DNA of 64,000 nucleotides, taken from NCBI GenBank assembly GCA_003552925.1, contig PUOX01000064.1, forward strand, positions 41,881 through 105,880, read 5' to 3'. This DNA comes from Mollicutes bacterium. Lineage in GTDB: Bacteria > Bacillota_I > Bacilli_A > Izemoplasmatales > Izemoplasmataceae. Both the position numbers and the translations under genes were made by a program. Shown piece after piece: positions 1 to 8,385 of this stretch. The notes below the pieces were generated by a model. It saw only the letters and a program-made list of their open reading frames with translations, had not been told where the DNA came from and searched no databases. How positions within the stretch are numbered: position 1 is the first letter of the stretch; the number at the start of each line of letters is the position of its first letter.

Positions 1-99
1 AAGAAGCGAATCCTTGCGCCCCTTTTGGGCGAAGATTTCGTGTATTTTCCGTCCAGAGCGCAAGGCTTCCTGAACGGGGTTGTTTCCATGAATTTGCAT
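1..99 (-). CDS. rlmB: 23S rRNA (guanosine-2'-O)-methyltransferase RlmB, N-terminal fragment
   Basis: Only the first 33 codons are inside the window; the gene runs off the left edge. The protein begins MQIHGNNPVQEAL, and the HGxNPVxEAL pattern is the usual start of the L30e-like substrate-binding domain of RlmB/TrmH-family SPOUT methyltransferases, which methylate the ribose of G2251 in 23S rRNA. The ATG at 99 has a good upstream AGAGGTGAT ribosome-binding site. Position downstream of cysS and mrnC matches the Bacillus order cysS-mrnC-rlmB, which supports the call despite the short fragment. Confidence 0.8.
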   Translation of the reverse strand, partial: MQIHGNNPVQEALRSGRKIHEIFAQKGRKDSLL

Positions 100-118
100 G
101 CGATCACCTCTTGATTCG

Positions 119-127
119 ATTGTATCA
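119..127 (-). promoter_or_regulatory. candidate extended -10 promoter for rlmB
   Basis: On the minus strand the bases read TGATACAAT, an extended -10 element (TGnTACAAT) about 20 bases upstream of the rlmB start. No good -35 is visible 17 bases upstream, so this is tentative; rlmB could also be read from cysS. Confidence 0.35.
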
Positions 128-133
128 CGGCAC

Positions 134-164
134 TGCGGTTCGTTTTTTTAGAAAAAGAACCGCA
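134..164 (-). other. hairpin between mrnC and rlmB
   Basis: An 8-bp perfect inverted repeat TGCGGTTC/GAACCGCA encloses a T-run and an A-run that can also pair, giving a stem of up to 13 bp. No T-tract follows on the minus strand, so it may be a weak attenuator or RNA-processing structure after mrnC rather than a classic terminator. Confidence 0.4.
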
Positions 165-201
165 ATCCCGGCGGTATCTTCGGCCAATAGAATACGCCGA
201 A

Positions 202-558
202 TCAGACGGTGTGGGAAAGCAGTTCGTAGAGACGTTTGTGTTGGCCGGTCAAATACAAATGCCCAAGCAAGGCCTCGAAGCCCGTGGCAATTTTGTGCTC
301 CATCAAATCGCCTTTACGGGATTTTCGGCTCAAAGGGGCGTTTCTTCCCCTTTTGAAGACATCGTACTCCTCGTCTGTCAAAAGAGGTTCGATCGTTTTG
401 AGCGCACGGCTTTGGGCCGCACCCTCGGTGTAAGTAATCGCAGTGTGGTGCAGGTCTTTGGTTTGCACTTTTCCTTTTGCAAGCAATTGCTCACGGACAT
501 AAAGCTCGTATACGGCGTCGCCGATATACGCTAGCGTTTGGGCGTTGTAGGGAAGCAT
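202..558 (-). CDS. mrnC: Mini-ribonuclease III
   Basis: A 118-residue RNase III catalytic domain without the double-stranded-RNA-binding domain. This is the Mini-III architecture of Bacillota, where the enzyme matures both ends of 23S rRNA. The signature YIGDAVYE lies at residues 11-18, with the acidic metal ligands Asp14 and Glu18, and the second acidic motif GFEALLG lies near residue 94. The ATG at 558 directly follows the cysS stop codon, so translation is probably coupled. Length and neighbours match the Bacillus gene. Confidence 0.93.
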   Translation of the reverse strand: MLPYNAQTLAYIGDAVYELYVREQLLAKGKVQTKDLHHTAITYTEGAAQSRALKTIEPLLTDEEYDVFKRGRNAPLSRKSRKGDLMEHKIATGFEALLGHLYLTGQHKRLYELLSHTV

Positions 559-1893
559 TCAAAGGATGCCTCTTTCAAGCAGTTTCTCGCGGAGGCGGTC
601 AGCTTTGTCGAACTCTTTGTTTTTGCGGGCGTCCGTCCAGGCCATGTATATGGCGCGGTCCGTTTGGGTGAGCCTGCGAACCTCGGGGTTCAAGCCGAGA
701 ATCTTGAAAAACGTGTCAAAAACCTCCAGCGCGGCGCGAAGGTCGGGAAGGGTGTCGCGCTGACGGAGTTTCTGGTTGGTGTATTTGACAAGGTTTTGCA
801 GTTCAGTGATGGCGTTGGGAGTGTTGAAATCCTGCTCCATTGCGGCCACAAACCGGTTCAAAATTTGCTTGAGCTTGTTGTCGGGGTGGGTTCTGGTGTC
901 CAAATAATCCGCAAGGTCCAGCTGATAAAAGGTTTGGCTGTAGGTCCGCTTAATCTTTTCCCATTCGGTGACATGATGCTTGAGCGTCTCGTCGGTGTAT
1001 TCAACCGGGCTTCTGTAATGCGTGCTCAGTGTGAACAACCTAAAGCCCATGTAATCGTAGTCCAAATCCTTAACCAACACTACGCGGCCTTCGCTCTTCG
1101 ACATTTTCTTGTCGTCGATGGTCAGCTGTCCGTTGTGCATCCAATAGTTGGCGATATGATGTTGCGCAAAAGCTCGATTTTGCGCGATTTCGTTTTCGTG
1201 ATGGGGGAAAATCAGGCCGATGCCGCCGCCGTGGATGTCAATTTTCCCGCCAAAAATGTCTTGAATCATCGCCACGCACTCGGTATGCCATCCGGGTCGG
1301 CCTTCGCCCCAAGGAGACGGATAGGTGACGCCGACTTCGGTGGTCTTCCAAAGCGTGAAATCCAAGGGATTCTCCTTTTTCGTGTTGACTTCGACGCGGG
1401 CGCCTTCCATAAGGTCGTCAACTTTGCGGCCGGACAAAATGCCGTAATCGCTGATTTTGGCGACGCGGAAAAAGACGTTTCCGTCCACTTCGTAGGCATA
1501 GTCTGCTTCAACCAGTTTCTCTATGTAAGATATGATGGAGCTCATGTATTCGGTCACGCGAGGCGCAAGATATTTCGTCGAGCTTCCCACTCGTTCGGCG
1601 TCCTTGTAAAACGCTTCAATGAACTTGTTGGCGATGGTCATCTCGTCGGTTTCGTCTTCGATCGCTTTGGTGATGATTTTGTCGTCGACATCGGTGAAGT
1701 TGGAAACGAAGTTCACCGTATACCCTTTGTATTCGAAAAACCTTCGCACAACGTCAAAAAAGATGACGGGACGTGCGTTGCCGATGTGAATGTAATTGTA
1801 GACGGTCGGTCCGCAAATGTACATGTTCACCGTATCTTTGTCAATCGGTTTGAACGTTTCGGTTTTGTTTGTCAGTGTGTTGTAGAGCTTCAT
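559..1893 (-). CDS. cysS: cysteine--tRNA ligase
   Basis: Class I aminoacyl-tRNA synthetase of 444 residues that charges tRNA-Cys. Visible hallmarks are the zinc ligand Cys27 in CGPTVYN, HIGN at 36-39, the zinc-site segments GWHTEC and FPHHENEIAQ, and the KMSKSEG loop. The C-terminal DALR-type helical domain ends at a TGA that abuts mrnC. An in-frame GTG lies nine bases upstream, but the AAGGGTGA ribosome-binding site sits at the right distance from the ATG at 1893, so I start there. No T-box leader fits in the short upstream region. Confidence 0.96.
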   Translation of the reverse strand: MKLYNTLTNKTETFKPIDKDTVNMYICGPTVYNYIHIGNARPVIFFDVVRRFFEYKGYTVNFVSNFTDVDDKIITKAIEDETDEMTIANKFIEAFYKDAERVGSSTKYLAPRVTEYMSSIISYIEKLVEADYAYEVDGNVFFRVAKISDYGILSGRKVDDLMEGARVEVNTKKENPLDFTLWKTTEVGVTYPSPWGEGRPGWHTECVAMIQDIFGGKIDIHGGGIGLIFPHHENEIAQNRAFAQHHIANYWMHNGQLTIDDKKMSKSEGRVVLVKDLDYDYMGFRLFTLSTHYRSPVEYTDETLKHHVTEWEKIKRTYSQTFYQLDLADYLDTRTHPDNKLKQILNRFVAAMEQDFNTPNAITELQNLVKYTNQKLRQRDTLPDLRAALEVFDTFFKILGLNPEVRRLTQTDRAIYMAWTDARKNKEFDKADRLREKLLERGIL

Positions 1894-1933
1894 ATGCGTC
1901 ACCCTTCAAATAGATATCGGAAAAATCATATAT

Positions 1934-1961
1934 ATTTTAACACATGGCGGGCTTTTTCCAA
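1934..1961 (-). promoter_or_regulatory. candidate promoter of cysS-mrnC
   Basis: Minus strand: -35 TTGGAA (1956-1961), 16-base spacer, -10 TAAAAT (1934-1939). It lies 41 bases upstream of the cysS ATG and just after the terminator of the cold-shock gene. Confidence 0.55.
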
Positions 1962-1983
1962 ACCAAAACCCCTTGTGCCACAA

Positions 1984-2008
1984 AAAAACAGGGCAACGCC
2001 CTGTTTTT
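1984..2008 (-). terminator. rho-independent terminator of the cold-shock gene
   Basis: Perfect inverted repeat around ACAGGGC-AAC-GCCCTGT flanked by A and T runs, 12 bases after the cold-shock stop codon. On the minus strand it ends in a T-tract. Confidence 0.85.
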
Positions 2009-2020
2009 ATCCGTTCGTTG

Positions 2021-2254
2021 TTATAGCTTCTCAACGTTGGAAGCTTGAGGCCCACGGTCGCCTTCTACTACTTCAAATTCGACTTTGTCGCCTTCGTTCA
2101 ACGTTTTGAAGCCTTCTTGATTGATAGCGCTGTAATGAACGAAGATGTCTTTGGCTTTTTCATCGCCTTGTTCTTCTTCGGTTACGAATTCTTCATCTTT
2201 TGTGATGAATCCGTAGCCTTTTTCAGAGTTGAACCATTTTACTGTTCCAGTCAT
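2021..2254 (-). CDS. cold-shock protein with an acidic insertion
   Basis: A 77-residue single cold-shock domain that binds single-stranded RNA/DNA. It has [15 protein letters not shown] (RNP1, residues 3-17), IFVHYSAI (RNP2) and the closing [10 protein letters not shown]. Usual family members are 65-70 residues. The extra residues form a very acidic stretch between RNP1 and RNP2 (around residues 18-34). The start is the ATG at 2254 with GGAGAT upstream; the longer in-frame extension has no domain content. It is monocistronic with its own promoter and terminator, between gltX and cysS. Confidence 0.93.
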   Translation of the reverse strand: MTGTVKWFNSEKGYGFITKDEEFVTEEEQGDEKAKDIFVHYSAINQEGFKTLNEGDKVEFEVVEGDRGPQASNVEKL

Positions 2255-2291
2255 GTAACCAACAAATCTCCTTTTTTTCCTTGATATGGAC

Positions 2292-2320
2292 ATTATACAA
2301 CGCCTTTTTTAAAAATGCAA
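2292..2320 (-). promoter_or_regulatory. promoter of the cold-shock gene
   Basis: Minus strand: -35 TTGCAT (2315-2320), 17-base spacer, -10 TATAAT (2292-2297). The predicted leader is only about 30 bases, so the long cold-sensing 5' UTR known from E. coli cspA is absent. Confidence 0.8.
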
Positions 2321-2361
2321 ATCTTTTCCCGCCAAATATGGTATTTTTCGGCTTGTTTTGG

Positions 2362-3786
2362 TCAAATCGACGCAATAGCCCGTGAAAGTCTGTCGACGAG
2401 GATGGCTTTGCCAAGCAAATTCATCATTTGCGGCAAATCCGGTCCGTGCATCTGGCCGCTTACCCCGATACGGATTGGCATGAAAAGGAGCTTGCCTTTC
2501 ATCGAAGTCTCTTTGCCGGCTTCTTTGATTAAGGTTTTCAACGTGTCGGGATCAATCTCATCCTGGGCTTCGAGTTTGCCTTTGAACGTTTCTAGAAGCG
2601 TTTTGACGCCGTCTTGGCGCAAGAACTCCAACGCCTCCCCTTCTAAGGCGAAAGGCTTGTCGAAGAAATCACGGTACAACCCGACGATTTCGGCGCCGTA
2701 GCTCAGACGGTCTTTGAACACGGCGATCAGGCTTTCGAACCATTGAGCGTCCTTGCCGTTCAAGATGCCTTCTTTTTCCAAAAAAGGACGGCATAAATCT
2801 TTGGTTTCTTCAAGAGACAAGGCTTTGACATAACGATTGTTGACGTAGTGGAGCTTGCCTTTGTCAAACGTCGCCGGCGAAGAGGAGAGGCGTTTTTCGT
2901 CAAAGCGCTCGATGAGTGCTTCGCGGGACAATATCTCTTCTTTTGCGTCGGGCGACCAGCCCAATAAGGCGATAAAGTTGAAAAGCGCCTCGGGGAGGAA
3001 GCCGAGTTCGTGGTATTGTTCGATGAACTGAACAATTGAACCGTCGCGCTTGGAAAGCTTCTTGCCTTGTTCGTTCACAATCAAAGGCATGTGCGCATAG
3101 CGAGGGCGGTCAAAGCCCAAGGCGTCCAATACCATGAGTTGCCTGGGGGTGTTGGTGATATGGTCTTCGCCACGGAGGACGTGGGTGATTTTCATCAGGG
3201 CATCGTCAACGGCGCACGCGAAATTGTACGTCGGAATGCCGTTTCGTTTGACGATGATGAAATCGCCCACGTCTTCGCTTTGGAAGGTCACTTCGCCTTT
3301 GATGATGTCGTCAAAAGTATAGGTTTGGTTGTCGGGGACTTTGAACCGGATGGCGTGTTCCGCGTCGCGGTCTTCTTTGCCCAAGCATTTGCGCGAATAA
3401 TGCAATTGTTCGTCGCCGCGGGCCTTTTGCGCTCTCCGCTCTTCTTCAAGTTCTTCGGCGGTGCAATAACACTTGTAGGCAAGGCCCTTGTCCAATAGAA
3501 TTTGGGCGTATTTCTTGTATACATCAAGACGTTCAAGCTGGCGGTAGGGGCCGTAACCGCCGTCTTTGTCGATCGATTCGTCCCAGTCGATGCCGAGCCA
3601 CCGCAAGTAAGACATTTGGCTTTTGATGCCGGTTTCCACATTCCGTTCGACGTCCGTATCCTCGATGCGGACAATGAAATCGCCGTCGTGGCGACGGGCG
3701 AACAAATAGTTGAACAGTGCGGTGCGCGCGTTTCCGATATGCAGATGCCCGGTCGGGCTCGGGGCGTAGCGTACTCTAACTTTCAT
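2362..3786 (-). CDS. gltX: glutamate--tRNA ligase
   Basis: Class Ib synthetase of 474 residues. APSPTGHLHIGNARTAL (residues 8-24) carries the HIGH motif, and the KLSKRDGS loop lies in the middle. In many Bacillota this enzyme also charges tRNA-Gln with Glu for later amidation by GatCAB; whether it does so here cannot be read from the sequence. The start at 3786 has GGAGGGATACAC in front, and the 22-residue upstream in-frame extension is rejected. In Bacillus gltX also precedes cysS. Confidence 0.96.
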   Translation of the reverse strand: MKVRVRYAPSPTGHLHIGNARTALFNYLFARRHDGDFIVRIEDTDVERNVETGIKSQMSYLRWLGIDWDESIDKDGGYGPYRQLERLDVYKKYAQILLDKGLAYKCYCTAEELEEERRAQKARGDEQLHYSRKCLGKEDRDAEHAIRFKVPDNQTYTFDDIIKGEVTFQSEDVGDFIIVKRNGIPTYNFACAVDDALMKITHVLRGEDHITNTPRQLMVLDALGFDRPRYAHMPLIVNEQGKKLSKRDGSIVQFIEQYHELGFLPEALFNFIALLGWSPDAKEEILSREALIERFDEKRLSSSPATFDKGKLHYVNNRYVKALSLEETKDLCRPFLEKEGILNGKDAQWFESLIAVFKDRLSYGAEIVGLYRDFFDKPFALEGEALEFLRQDGVKTLLETFKGKLEAQDEIDPDTLKTLIKEAGKETSMKGKLLFMPIRIGVSGQMHGPDLPQMMNLLGKAILVDRLSRAIASI

Positions 3787-3814
3787 GTGTATCCCTCCGT
3801 TTTTCGCTGTCTTC

Positions 3815-3843
3815 ATTATAGTATGTTTGGCTCTCATCGGCAA
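3815..3843 (-). promoter_or_regulatory. promoter of gltX
   Basis: Minus strand: -35 TTGCCG (3838-3843), 17-base spacer, -10 TATAAT (3815-3820), 29 bases before the ATG. Confidence 0.75.
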
Positions 3844-3852
3844 GCGGCGCAT

Positions 3853-3880
3853 AAAAAAAGCACGGCAAGCGTGCTTTTTT
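3853..3880 (-). terminator. terminator of rplM-rpsI
   Basis: Stem AAGCACG/CGTGCTT with loop GCAA, flanked by A and T runs, directly after rpsI. It partly precedes the gltX promoter and separates the two units. Confidence 0.85.
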
Positions 3881-3888
3881 GTGAGATT

Positions 3889-4284
3889 TTAACGTTTGGA
3901 GAATTGTGGAGCGCGACGGGCTTTTCTAAGTCCGTATTTCTTGCGCTCTTTGGCGCGGGGATCCCGGGTGATCAAGCCTGCACGTTTCAAAGGGGTGCGG
4001 TAGTCCGCGTTGACTTGCACAAGAGCCCTTGCGAGACCGTGGCGGATTGCGCCGGCTTGTCCGGTGATGCCGCCGCCGTCGACGTTGACTTTGATGTCGA
4101 ACGTTTTCGTGGTTTCGGTGATCTCAAGGGGCTGGAAAATGTCAAGGCGGGTCGAAGCGGAAGGGATGTAATCGTTAAGAGGACGGTCGTTGACGATAAA
4201 CGTCCCGCTTCCCGGTGTCAAAATGACACGGGCGGTGGCGTTTTTTCTTCGTCCGGTTCCAATGTATTTTACTTCTTCTGCCAT
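3889..4284 (-). CDS. rpsI: 30S ribosomal protein S9
   Basis: A 131-residue protein with the typical [11 protein letters not shown] start, [19 protein letters not shown] core and basic tail ending in FSKR, whose terminal Arg reaches the P-site tRNA in ribosomes. It is co-transcribed with rplM 10 bases upstream. In Bacillus the rplM-rpsI pair follows truA; here it lies between metG and gltX. Confidence 0.97.
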   Translation of the reverse strand: MAEEVKYIGTGRRKNATARVILTPGSGTFIVNDRPLNDYIPSASTRLDIFQPLEITETTKTFDIKVNVDGGGITGQAGAIRHGLARALVQVNADYRTPLKRAGLITRDPRAKERKKYGLRKARRAPQFSKR

Positions 4285-4294
4285 AGTTTTCCTC

Positions 4295-4729
4295 CTAACC
4301 TTTCAGCTCGTAGGGTTTTGGTTGCTGGGCTTGATGCGGATGCGACTCGTTTTCGTAAACGAACAGCTTCTTATACATCTTGCGGCCCAGTTTCCCTTGT
4401 GGGAGCATCCCTTTTACGGCGTGTTCGACCATGCGCGTCGGATGTTTCTCCTTCATCTGCAGCGCGGTGCGAACTTTTAACGATCCGGGGTGTTGCGAAT
4501 GCGAATAGTATTTCTTGTCTTGCCATTTTTTGCCAGAGAGTTCAACATCTTTGGCGTTGACGACGATTACGTAGTCCCCGCAGTCGACGTGCGGTGTGAA
4601 GGTCGGTTTGTGTTTGCCTCGCAAGAGGGTGGCGACTTCGGTGGATAAGCGACCGAGTGTTTTGCCCTTCGCGTCGACAACAAACCAATCACGTTCGATG
4701 TCTTGATTGTTTGCCATGTAAGTTTTCAT
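4295..4729 (-). CDS. rplM: 50S ribosomal protein L13
   Basis: A 144-residue L13, an early-assembly 23S rRNA-binding protein, with [16 protein letters not shown] and GDYVIVVNA near the N-terminus and the conserved [12 protein letters not shown] loop. The start ATG (4729) has an AGGAGG site about 9 bases upstream inside a possible local hairpin. First gene of a two-gene unit with rpsI. Confidence 0.97.
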   Translation of the reverse strand: MKTYMANNQDIERDWFVVDAKGKTLGRLSTEVATLLRGKHKPTFTPHVDCGDYVIVVNAKDVELSGKKWQDKKYYSHSQHPGSLKVRTALQMKEKHPTRMVEHAVKGMLPQGKLGRKMYKKLFVYENESHPHQAQQPKPYELKG

Positions 4730-4737
4730 GGGGGTTA

Positions 4738-4788
4738 GCCTCCTATAGGATTATAGACGGGCTAGTGGGAGATTTTGGAAATGTACCG
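4738..4788 (-). promoter_or_regulatory. candidate L13 leader region
   Basis: The transcribed leader contains CCTATAGG overlapping the AGGAGG ribosome-binding site, which could fold and mask it. L13 leaders are known in Bacillota ahead of rplM. I could not verify the consensus structure here, so this is by position and by the RBS-masking repeat only. Confidence 0.3.
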
Positions 4789-4794
4789 ACGTAT

Positions 4795-4823
4795 ATAATA
4801 GCTTATTTGACCATGAATGTCAA
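4795..4823 (-). promoter_or_regulatory. promoter of rplM-rpsI
   Basis: Minus strand: a perfect -35 TTGACA (4818-4823), 17-base spacer and -10 TATTAT (4795-4800). The predicted leader of about 55-60 bases is long enough to hold an L13-type autoregulatory leader. Confidence 0.88.
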
Positions 4824-4848
4824 TTGTTTTATCCAAAGTTTGTGGGGG

Positions 4849-6777
4849 TCAGCTGACCGAATCGCCGGGGTTTGCCTTCTCGAGGGTGAGCACTTCGAGC
4901 GTGTCGTCGTTCGAAGCCGCCAAAAGCATGCCTTCGCTTTTTTCGCCGCGCAAACTCACAGGTTCTAAGTTGGCCACGACGACGACCTTCTTGCCGATCA
5001 GGCTTTCGGGAGTATAATGCTTGGCAACGCCCGCAACGATTTGGCGGTCCTTGCCTTCGCCGATGTCCACTTGGATGACCAACAGCTTGTCGGCGTTGCT
5101 GTGGGGCTTGCAGTCGGTGATTTTCCCGACTCTAAGGTCCAACTTGGTGAAATCTTCAAACGTCGCCAAGTTTTCTTCGTTTTCTTCTTGCGTTTCTTCT
5201 TCGCCGCGCAGATGTTTGGTGAGCTTCTCGATTTCTTCTTCTTGGTCGAGGCGGGGGAAAAGGGGAGAGGGTTTGCGCGCCACTTCAATCTCGCGAAGTT
5301 CGCCGAAACTCAGTGTGTCATAGCGGCGAAGCGATTTCGAGACGCCAAGCTGCTTGAAAAGCGATTGGCTCGCATCCAGCAAAATCGGCTGCAACAAAAT
5401 CCCGATGTGGCGCAAGGATTCGGCAAGATGGTAAAGCACGTTTTCGAGCTCGTCTTTTTTGTTTTCGTCTTTGCCAAGAATCCACGGTTCGGTTTCGTCG
5501 ATGTATTTGTTGGTGCGGGAGATCAGCGCCCACACCGCTTTGATGGCTTCGGAAACTTTGAAGGACTCCATGTTTTCGCTGTAGGTTTTGACGGTTTCTT
5601 TGCACATGGTTTCAAGGTCTTCGTCGTAGTCCGTGCTCGCCTCGGAATACGAGGTGACTTTGCCGTTTAAGTATTTGTTGATCATAGAAACCGTACGGTT
5701 CAGCAAATTGCCGAAATCATTGGCCAAATCGTAGTTGATGCGCTCTACGAACGATTGCGGCGTGAAGATTCCGTCGCCGCCGTAGGGAAGTTCGCGGAGC
5801 AGGAAGTAGCGCAGTTCGTCAAGGCCGTAGCGGTCAATCAAGGTGTCGGGGTAGACGACCGAGCCTTTCGATTTGCTCATTTTCCCTTCTTTCGCCGTAT
5901 AGAATCCGTGCGCGTGGAGTTTGAACGTGATGGGAATGTCGAGCGCCATCAGCATTATCGGCCAATAAATCGCATGAAAGCGAAGGATGTCCTTGCCAAC
6001 GACATGGACGACTTCGTCGCCGTGCCAGTATTTTTGATAGAGTTCGTCGTTATCGGTGCCGTAGCCTAAGGCGCTTATATAGTTGGAAAGCGCGTCGATC
6101 CACACGTAGACGACATGTTTAGGGTTCGAGACGATTTTGATGCCCCAATCAAAGGTGGTCCTTGAGACGCTCAAGTCGTTGAGGCCTTGGCGGATGAAGT
6201 TCAACACTTCGTTGCGGCGCGATTCGGGCGTGATGAAATCGGGGTTTTCCTCGATGAAGCTAAGGAGTTTCTTCTGGTATTTGCTCAAGCGGAGGAAATA
6301 GCTCTCCTCTTGAAGCTTGGACGTTTCCCGTTCGCAATCCGGACAAGTGTTGTCCTCGCCCAACTGGCTTTCGGTGAAAAACGCTTCGCAATGCATGCAG
6401 TAATACCCCTCATACTCGCCCAAGTAGATATCGCCTTGGTCGAGAAGCTGTTCGAAAATTTTCTGCACAACCGTTTTATGGCGCTTTTCGGTGGTGCGGA
6501 TGAAATCGTCGTACGAGATGTTCATCCGATCCCAAAGCGCTTTAGTCGCCGCGGCGATTTCATCGACGTGCTTGATTGGATGCATGTTTCGTTCGTTGGC
6601 GACGGTTTCGATCTTTTTCCCGTGTTCGTCCATACCGGTCAAATAGTAGGTGTCGTAACCGCGCATGTCTTTGTATCGTCTCAACGCGTCGCAGAAAACG
6701 GTCGTGTAGGTGTTTCCGATGTGCAAATTGCCGCTTGGATAATAGATGGGGGTTGTGATGTAGTATGTTTTTTCCAT
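4849..6777 (-). CDS. metG: methionine--tRNA ligase
   Basis: A 642-residue class I synthetase. The N-terminal catalytic domain has HIGN at residues 19-22. The connective peptide holds two Cys pairs (CMHC and CPDC), indicating a zinc knuckle, and KMSKSKG follows near residue 300. After the anticodon-binding helices and an acidic linker, the last ~100 residues form an EMAP/Trbp111-like tRNA-binding OB fold (FTKLDLRVGKI...GMLLAA). It is last in the tmk-holB-ricT-trmN-rsmI-metG row, four bases after rsmI. Confidence 0.97.
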   Translation of the reverse strand: MEKTYYITTPIYYPSGNLHIGNTYTTVFCDALRRYKDMRGYDTYYLTGMDEHGKKIETVANERNMHPIKHVDEIAAATKALWDRMNISYDDFIRTTEKRHKTVVQKIFEQLLDQGDIYLGEYEGYYCMHCEAFFTESQLGEDNTCPDCERETSKLQEESYFLRLSKYQKKLLSFIEENPDFITPESRRNEVLNFIRQGLNDLSVSRTTFDWGIKIVSNPKHVVYVWIDALSNYISALGYGTDNDELYQKYWHGDEVVHVVGKDILRFHAIYWPIMLMALDIPITFKLHAHGFYTAKEGKMSKSKGSVVYPDTLIDRYGLDELRYFLLRELPYGGDGIFTPQSFVERINYDLANDFGNLLNRTVSMINKYLNGKVTSYSEASTDYDEDLETMCKETVKTYSENMESFKVSEAIKAVWALISRTNKYIDETEPWILGKDENKKDELENVLYHLAESLRHIGILLQPILLDASQSLFKQLGVSKSLRRYDTLSFGELREIEVARKPSPLFPRLDQEEEIEKLTKHLRGEEETQEENEENLATFEDFTKLDLRVGKITDCKPHSNADKLLVIQVDIGEGKDRQIVAGVAKHYTPESLIGKKVVVVANLEPVSLRGEKSEGMLLAASNDDTLEVLTLEKANPGDSVS

Positions 6778-6781
6778 GGTA

Positions 6782-7642
6782 TCACTCCTGATTGTCTTGA
6801 GATTTATGCTTTTTAAAGGCCATATACACCGTGTTTTTCTTGATTTTTCGCAAACGGGCGACCTTTTTGATGGCTTCCATTTCGCTTTCGCCGTCGTCGA
6901 TGACCGTTTGAACGTGTTCGACGAGGTCGGATTCGGTGAACGCCCTATCTGCTGACGCGCCTTCGACGACGAGTACGATTTCGCCTTTGAGTTCCGGGAG
7001 AGTATCGGCTTCTTCGAGGTTCAGCCTAATGATTTCTTCAAAGCGTTTGGTCAACTCTCGGGCGATGACGACGCTCCGGTTGCCAAGAGTTTCGTGCATG
7101 TCCGCAAGCGTCTTTTGGAGCCGGTGAGGGCTTTCGTAAAAGATAAGCGTGTAGCTTGAGTGTGTGAAGCCGCGCAGAACCTTTTGCCTAGCGCCGCTTT
7201 TTTGCGGCAAAAACCCGTAAAAGAGAAACGGATGGGGACGAATGCCCGAGGCGACGAGCGCGGACAACGCCGCGTTGGCGCCAGGTACGGAAACGACGGA
7301 AAATCCGCTTTTTAGAACTTCTTGCACCAATTTTGCGCCCGGGTCGCTGATCAAGGGCGTGCCCGCATCGCTTACCAGTGCCACGCTGTGTCCTTGTTTC
7401 AACGTCCGCAAAACAGTCTCCGCCTTGTCCATCTCATTGTGGGCGTGAAAGCTTTGCATGGGCGTTTTGATTCCGTAGTGGTCAAGCAAGGTCCTTGTGG
7501 TGCGCGTATCTTCGGCGAAAACCGTGTCGACCTCTTGCAAGATGTCCACAGCGCGATAGGTCATGTCGGCAAGGTTGCCGATGGGGGTGGACACCAAATA
7601 CAACGCAGGCTCTTCACGGTCAAAACTTCGTTGTCTTTCCAT
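6782..7642 (-). CDS. rsmI: 16S rRNA (cytidine-1402-2'-O)-methyltransferase
   Basis: A 286-residue tetrapyrrole-methylase-fold protein. LYLVSTPIGNLADMT near the N-terminus, AEDTRTTRTLL, VSDAGTPLISDPG and the FYESPHRL motif are diagnostic of RsmI, which methylates C1402 in the decoding centre. Eight bases separate it from trmN. The ribosome-binding site is weak (AAGTGATT), consistent with coupling to the upstream gene. Confidence 0.96.
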   Translation of the reverse strand: MERQRSFDREEPALYLVSTPIGNLADMTYRAVDILQEVDTVFAEDTRTTRTLLDHYGIKTPMQSFHAHNEMDKAETVLRTLKQGHSVALVSDAGTPLISDPGAKLVQEVLKSGFSVVSVPGANAALSALVASGIRPHPFLFYGFLPQKSGARQKVLRGFTHSSYTLIFYESPHRLQKTLADMHETLGNRSVVIARELTKRFEEIIRLNLEEADTLPELKGEIVLVVEGASADRAFTESDLVEHVQTVIDDGESEMEAIKKVARLRKIKKNTVYMAFKKHKSQDNQE

Positions 7643-7650
7643 AGAATCAC

Positions 7651-8385
7651 TTACTTTCGATTGAAGATTCTTAACACCTCGTCAGAATAATTCGAACCGC
7701 TGTGCACGGTCAAAGGAGGAAGCACTCTCATCCCCGATGCGCCTTCAAGCATGGCGTCAAAGAGTGCGAGCATGGCTTCTTTGCCTTCACGGGGGTGGAC
7801 AAACCGGATTCTTTTCACCGCAAATTTGTACCGCCAAAGTGTCGTGAGGATTTCTTCGAGGCGCTCCACACGGTGAATGAAGACAAACCGTCCTTTCGGA
7901 TGAAGCATGCGAGCGCTTTGTTTGGCGATATCCTCGAAAGTCGCGCCAAGTTCATGACGGGCGTAGGCTTGTTGAGGATTATCTTTGAGCGGTGTATTGG
8001 CGTCGACCTTGTAAAAGGGGGGATTGCACGTGACGAGGTCGATGGTGTCTGAGGCAAGATGTTTGTCCGCAGACTTCAAATCGTCGTGGATGATGCGAAT
8101 CCTCTCTTGCAGGCCGTTGAGTTCAACGTTGCGCACGGCAAGGTCGGCCGCGTCTTTTTGGAGTTCTATGCCGACGATGTCGGCGGTTTTGGTCTTTGTG
8201 GCCAAAAACAGGGGAATCGGGGCGAACCCGGTGCCCAAATCGACGATGTTCCTCACGTTTTTGCCGGTGTTGACAAAATCGGCCACCAATACCGAATCGA
8301 GGGAAAAGCAAAGCATGTCGGGACGCTGAATCAAGCGAATGTCGTGCCCGAGCAACGTATGCAACGGTTCGCTTTTATTTGTCAT
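7651..8385 (-). CDS. trmN: tRNA1(Val) (adenine-37-N6)-methyltransferase family protein
   Basis: A 244-residue Rossmann methyltransferase. VDLGTGFAPIPLFLA is the SAM-binding motif I, and CNPPFY near residue 122 is the NPPF/Y catalytic motif of amino-group N6-methylases. The length and the position between rsmI and ricT match Bacillus YabB, assigned to the TrmN6/YfiC family. Its start overlaps the ricT stop by 11 bases, and no strong ribosome-binding site is seen, so translational coupling is likely. The exact tRNA target is inferred from family. Confidence 0.88.
   Translation of the reverse strand: MTNKSEPLHTLLGHDIRLIQRPDMLCFSLDSVLVADFVNTGKNVRNIVDLGTGFAPIPLFLATKTKTADIVGIELQKDAADLAVRNVELNGLQERIRIIHDDLKSADKHLASDTIDLVTCNPPFYKVDANTPLKDNPQQAYARHELGATFEDIAKQSARMLHPKGRFVFIHRVERLEEILTTLWRYKFAVKRIRFVHPREGKEAMLALFDAMLEGASGMRVLPPLTVHSGSNYSDEVLRIFNRK

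Noticed and set aside
1894..2020. T-box riboswitch upstream of cysS
   Set aside because: The space between promoter and start is about 40 bases, far too short, and no T-box sequence is present. Likewise none was seen before gltX or metG.
538..2109. Long open frame of 523 codons on the plus strand
   Set aside because: It is antisense to cysS and mrnC, both with full family motifs, and has no ribosome-binding site or recognisable domains.
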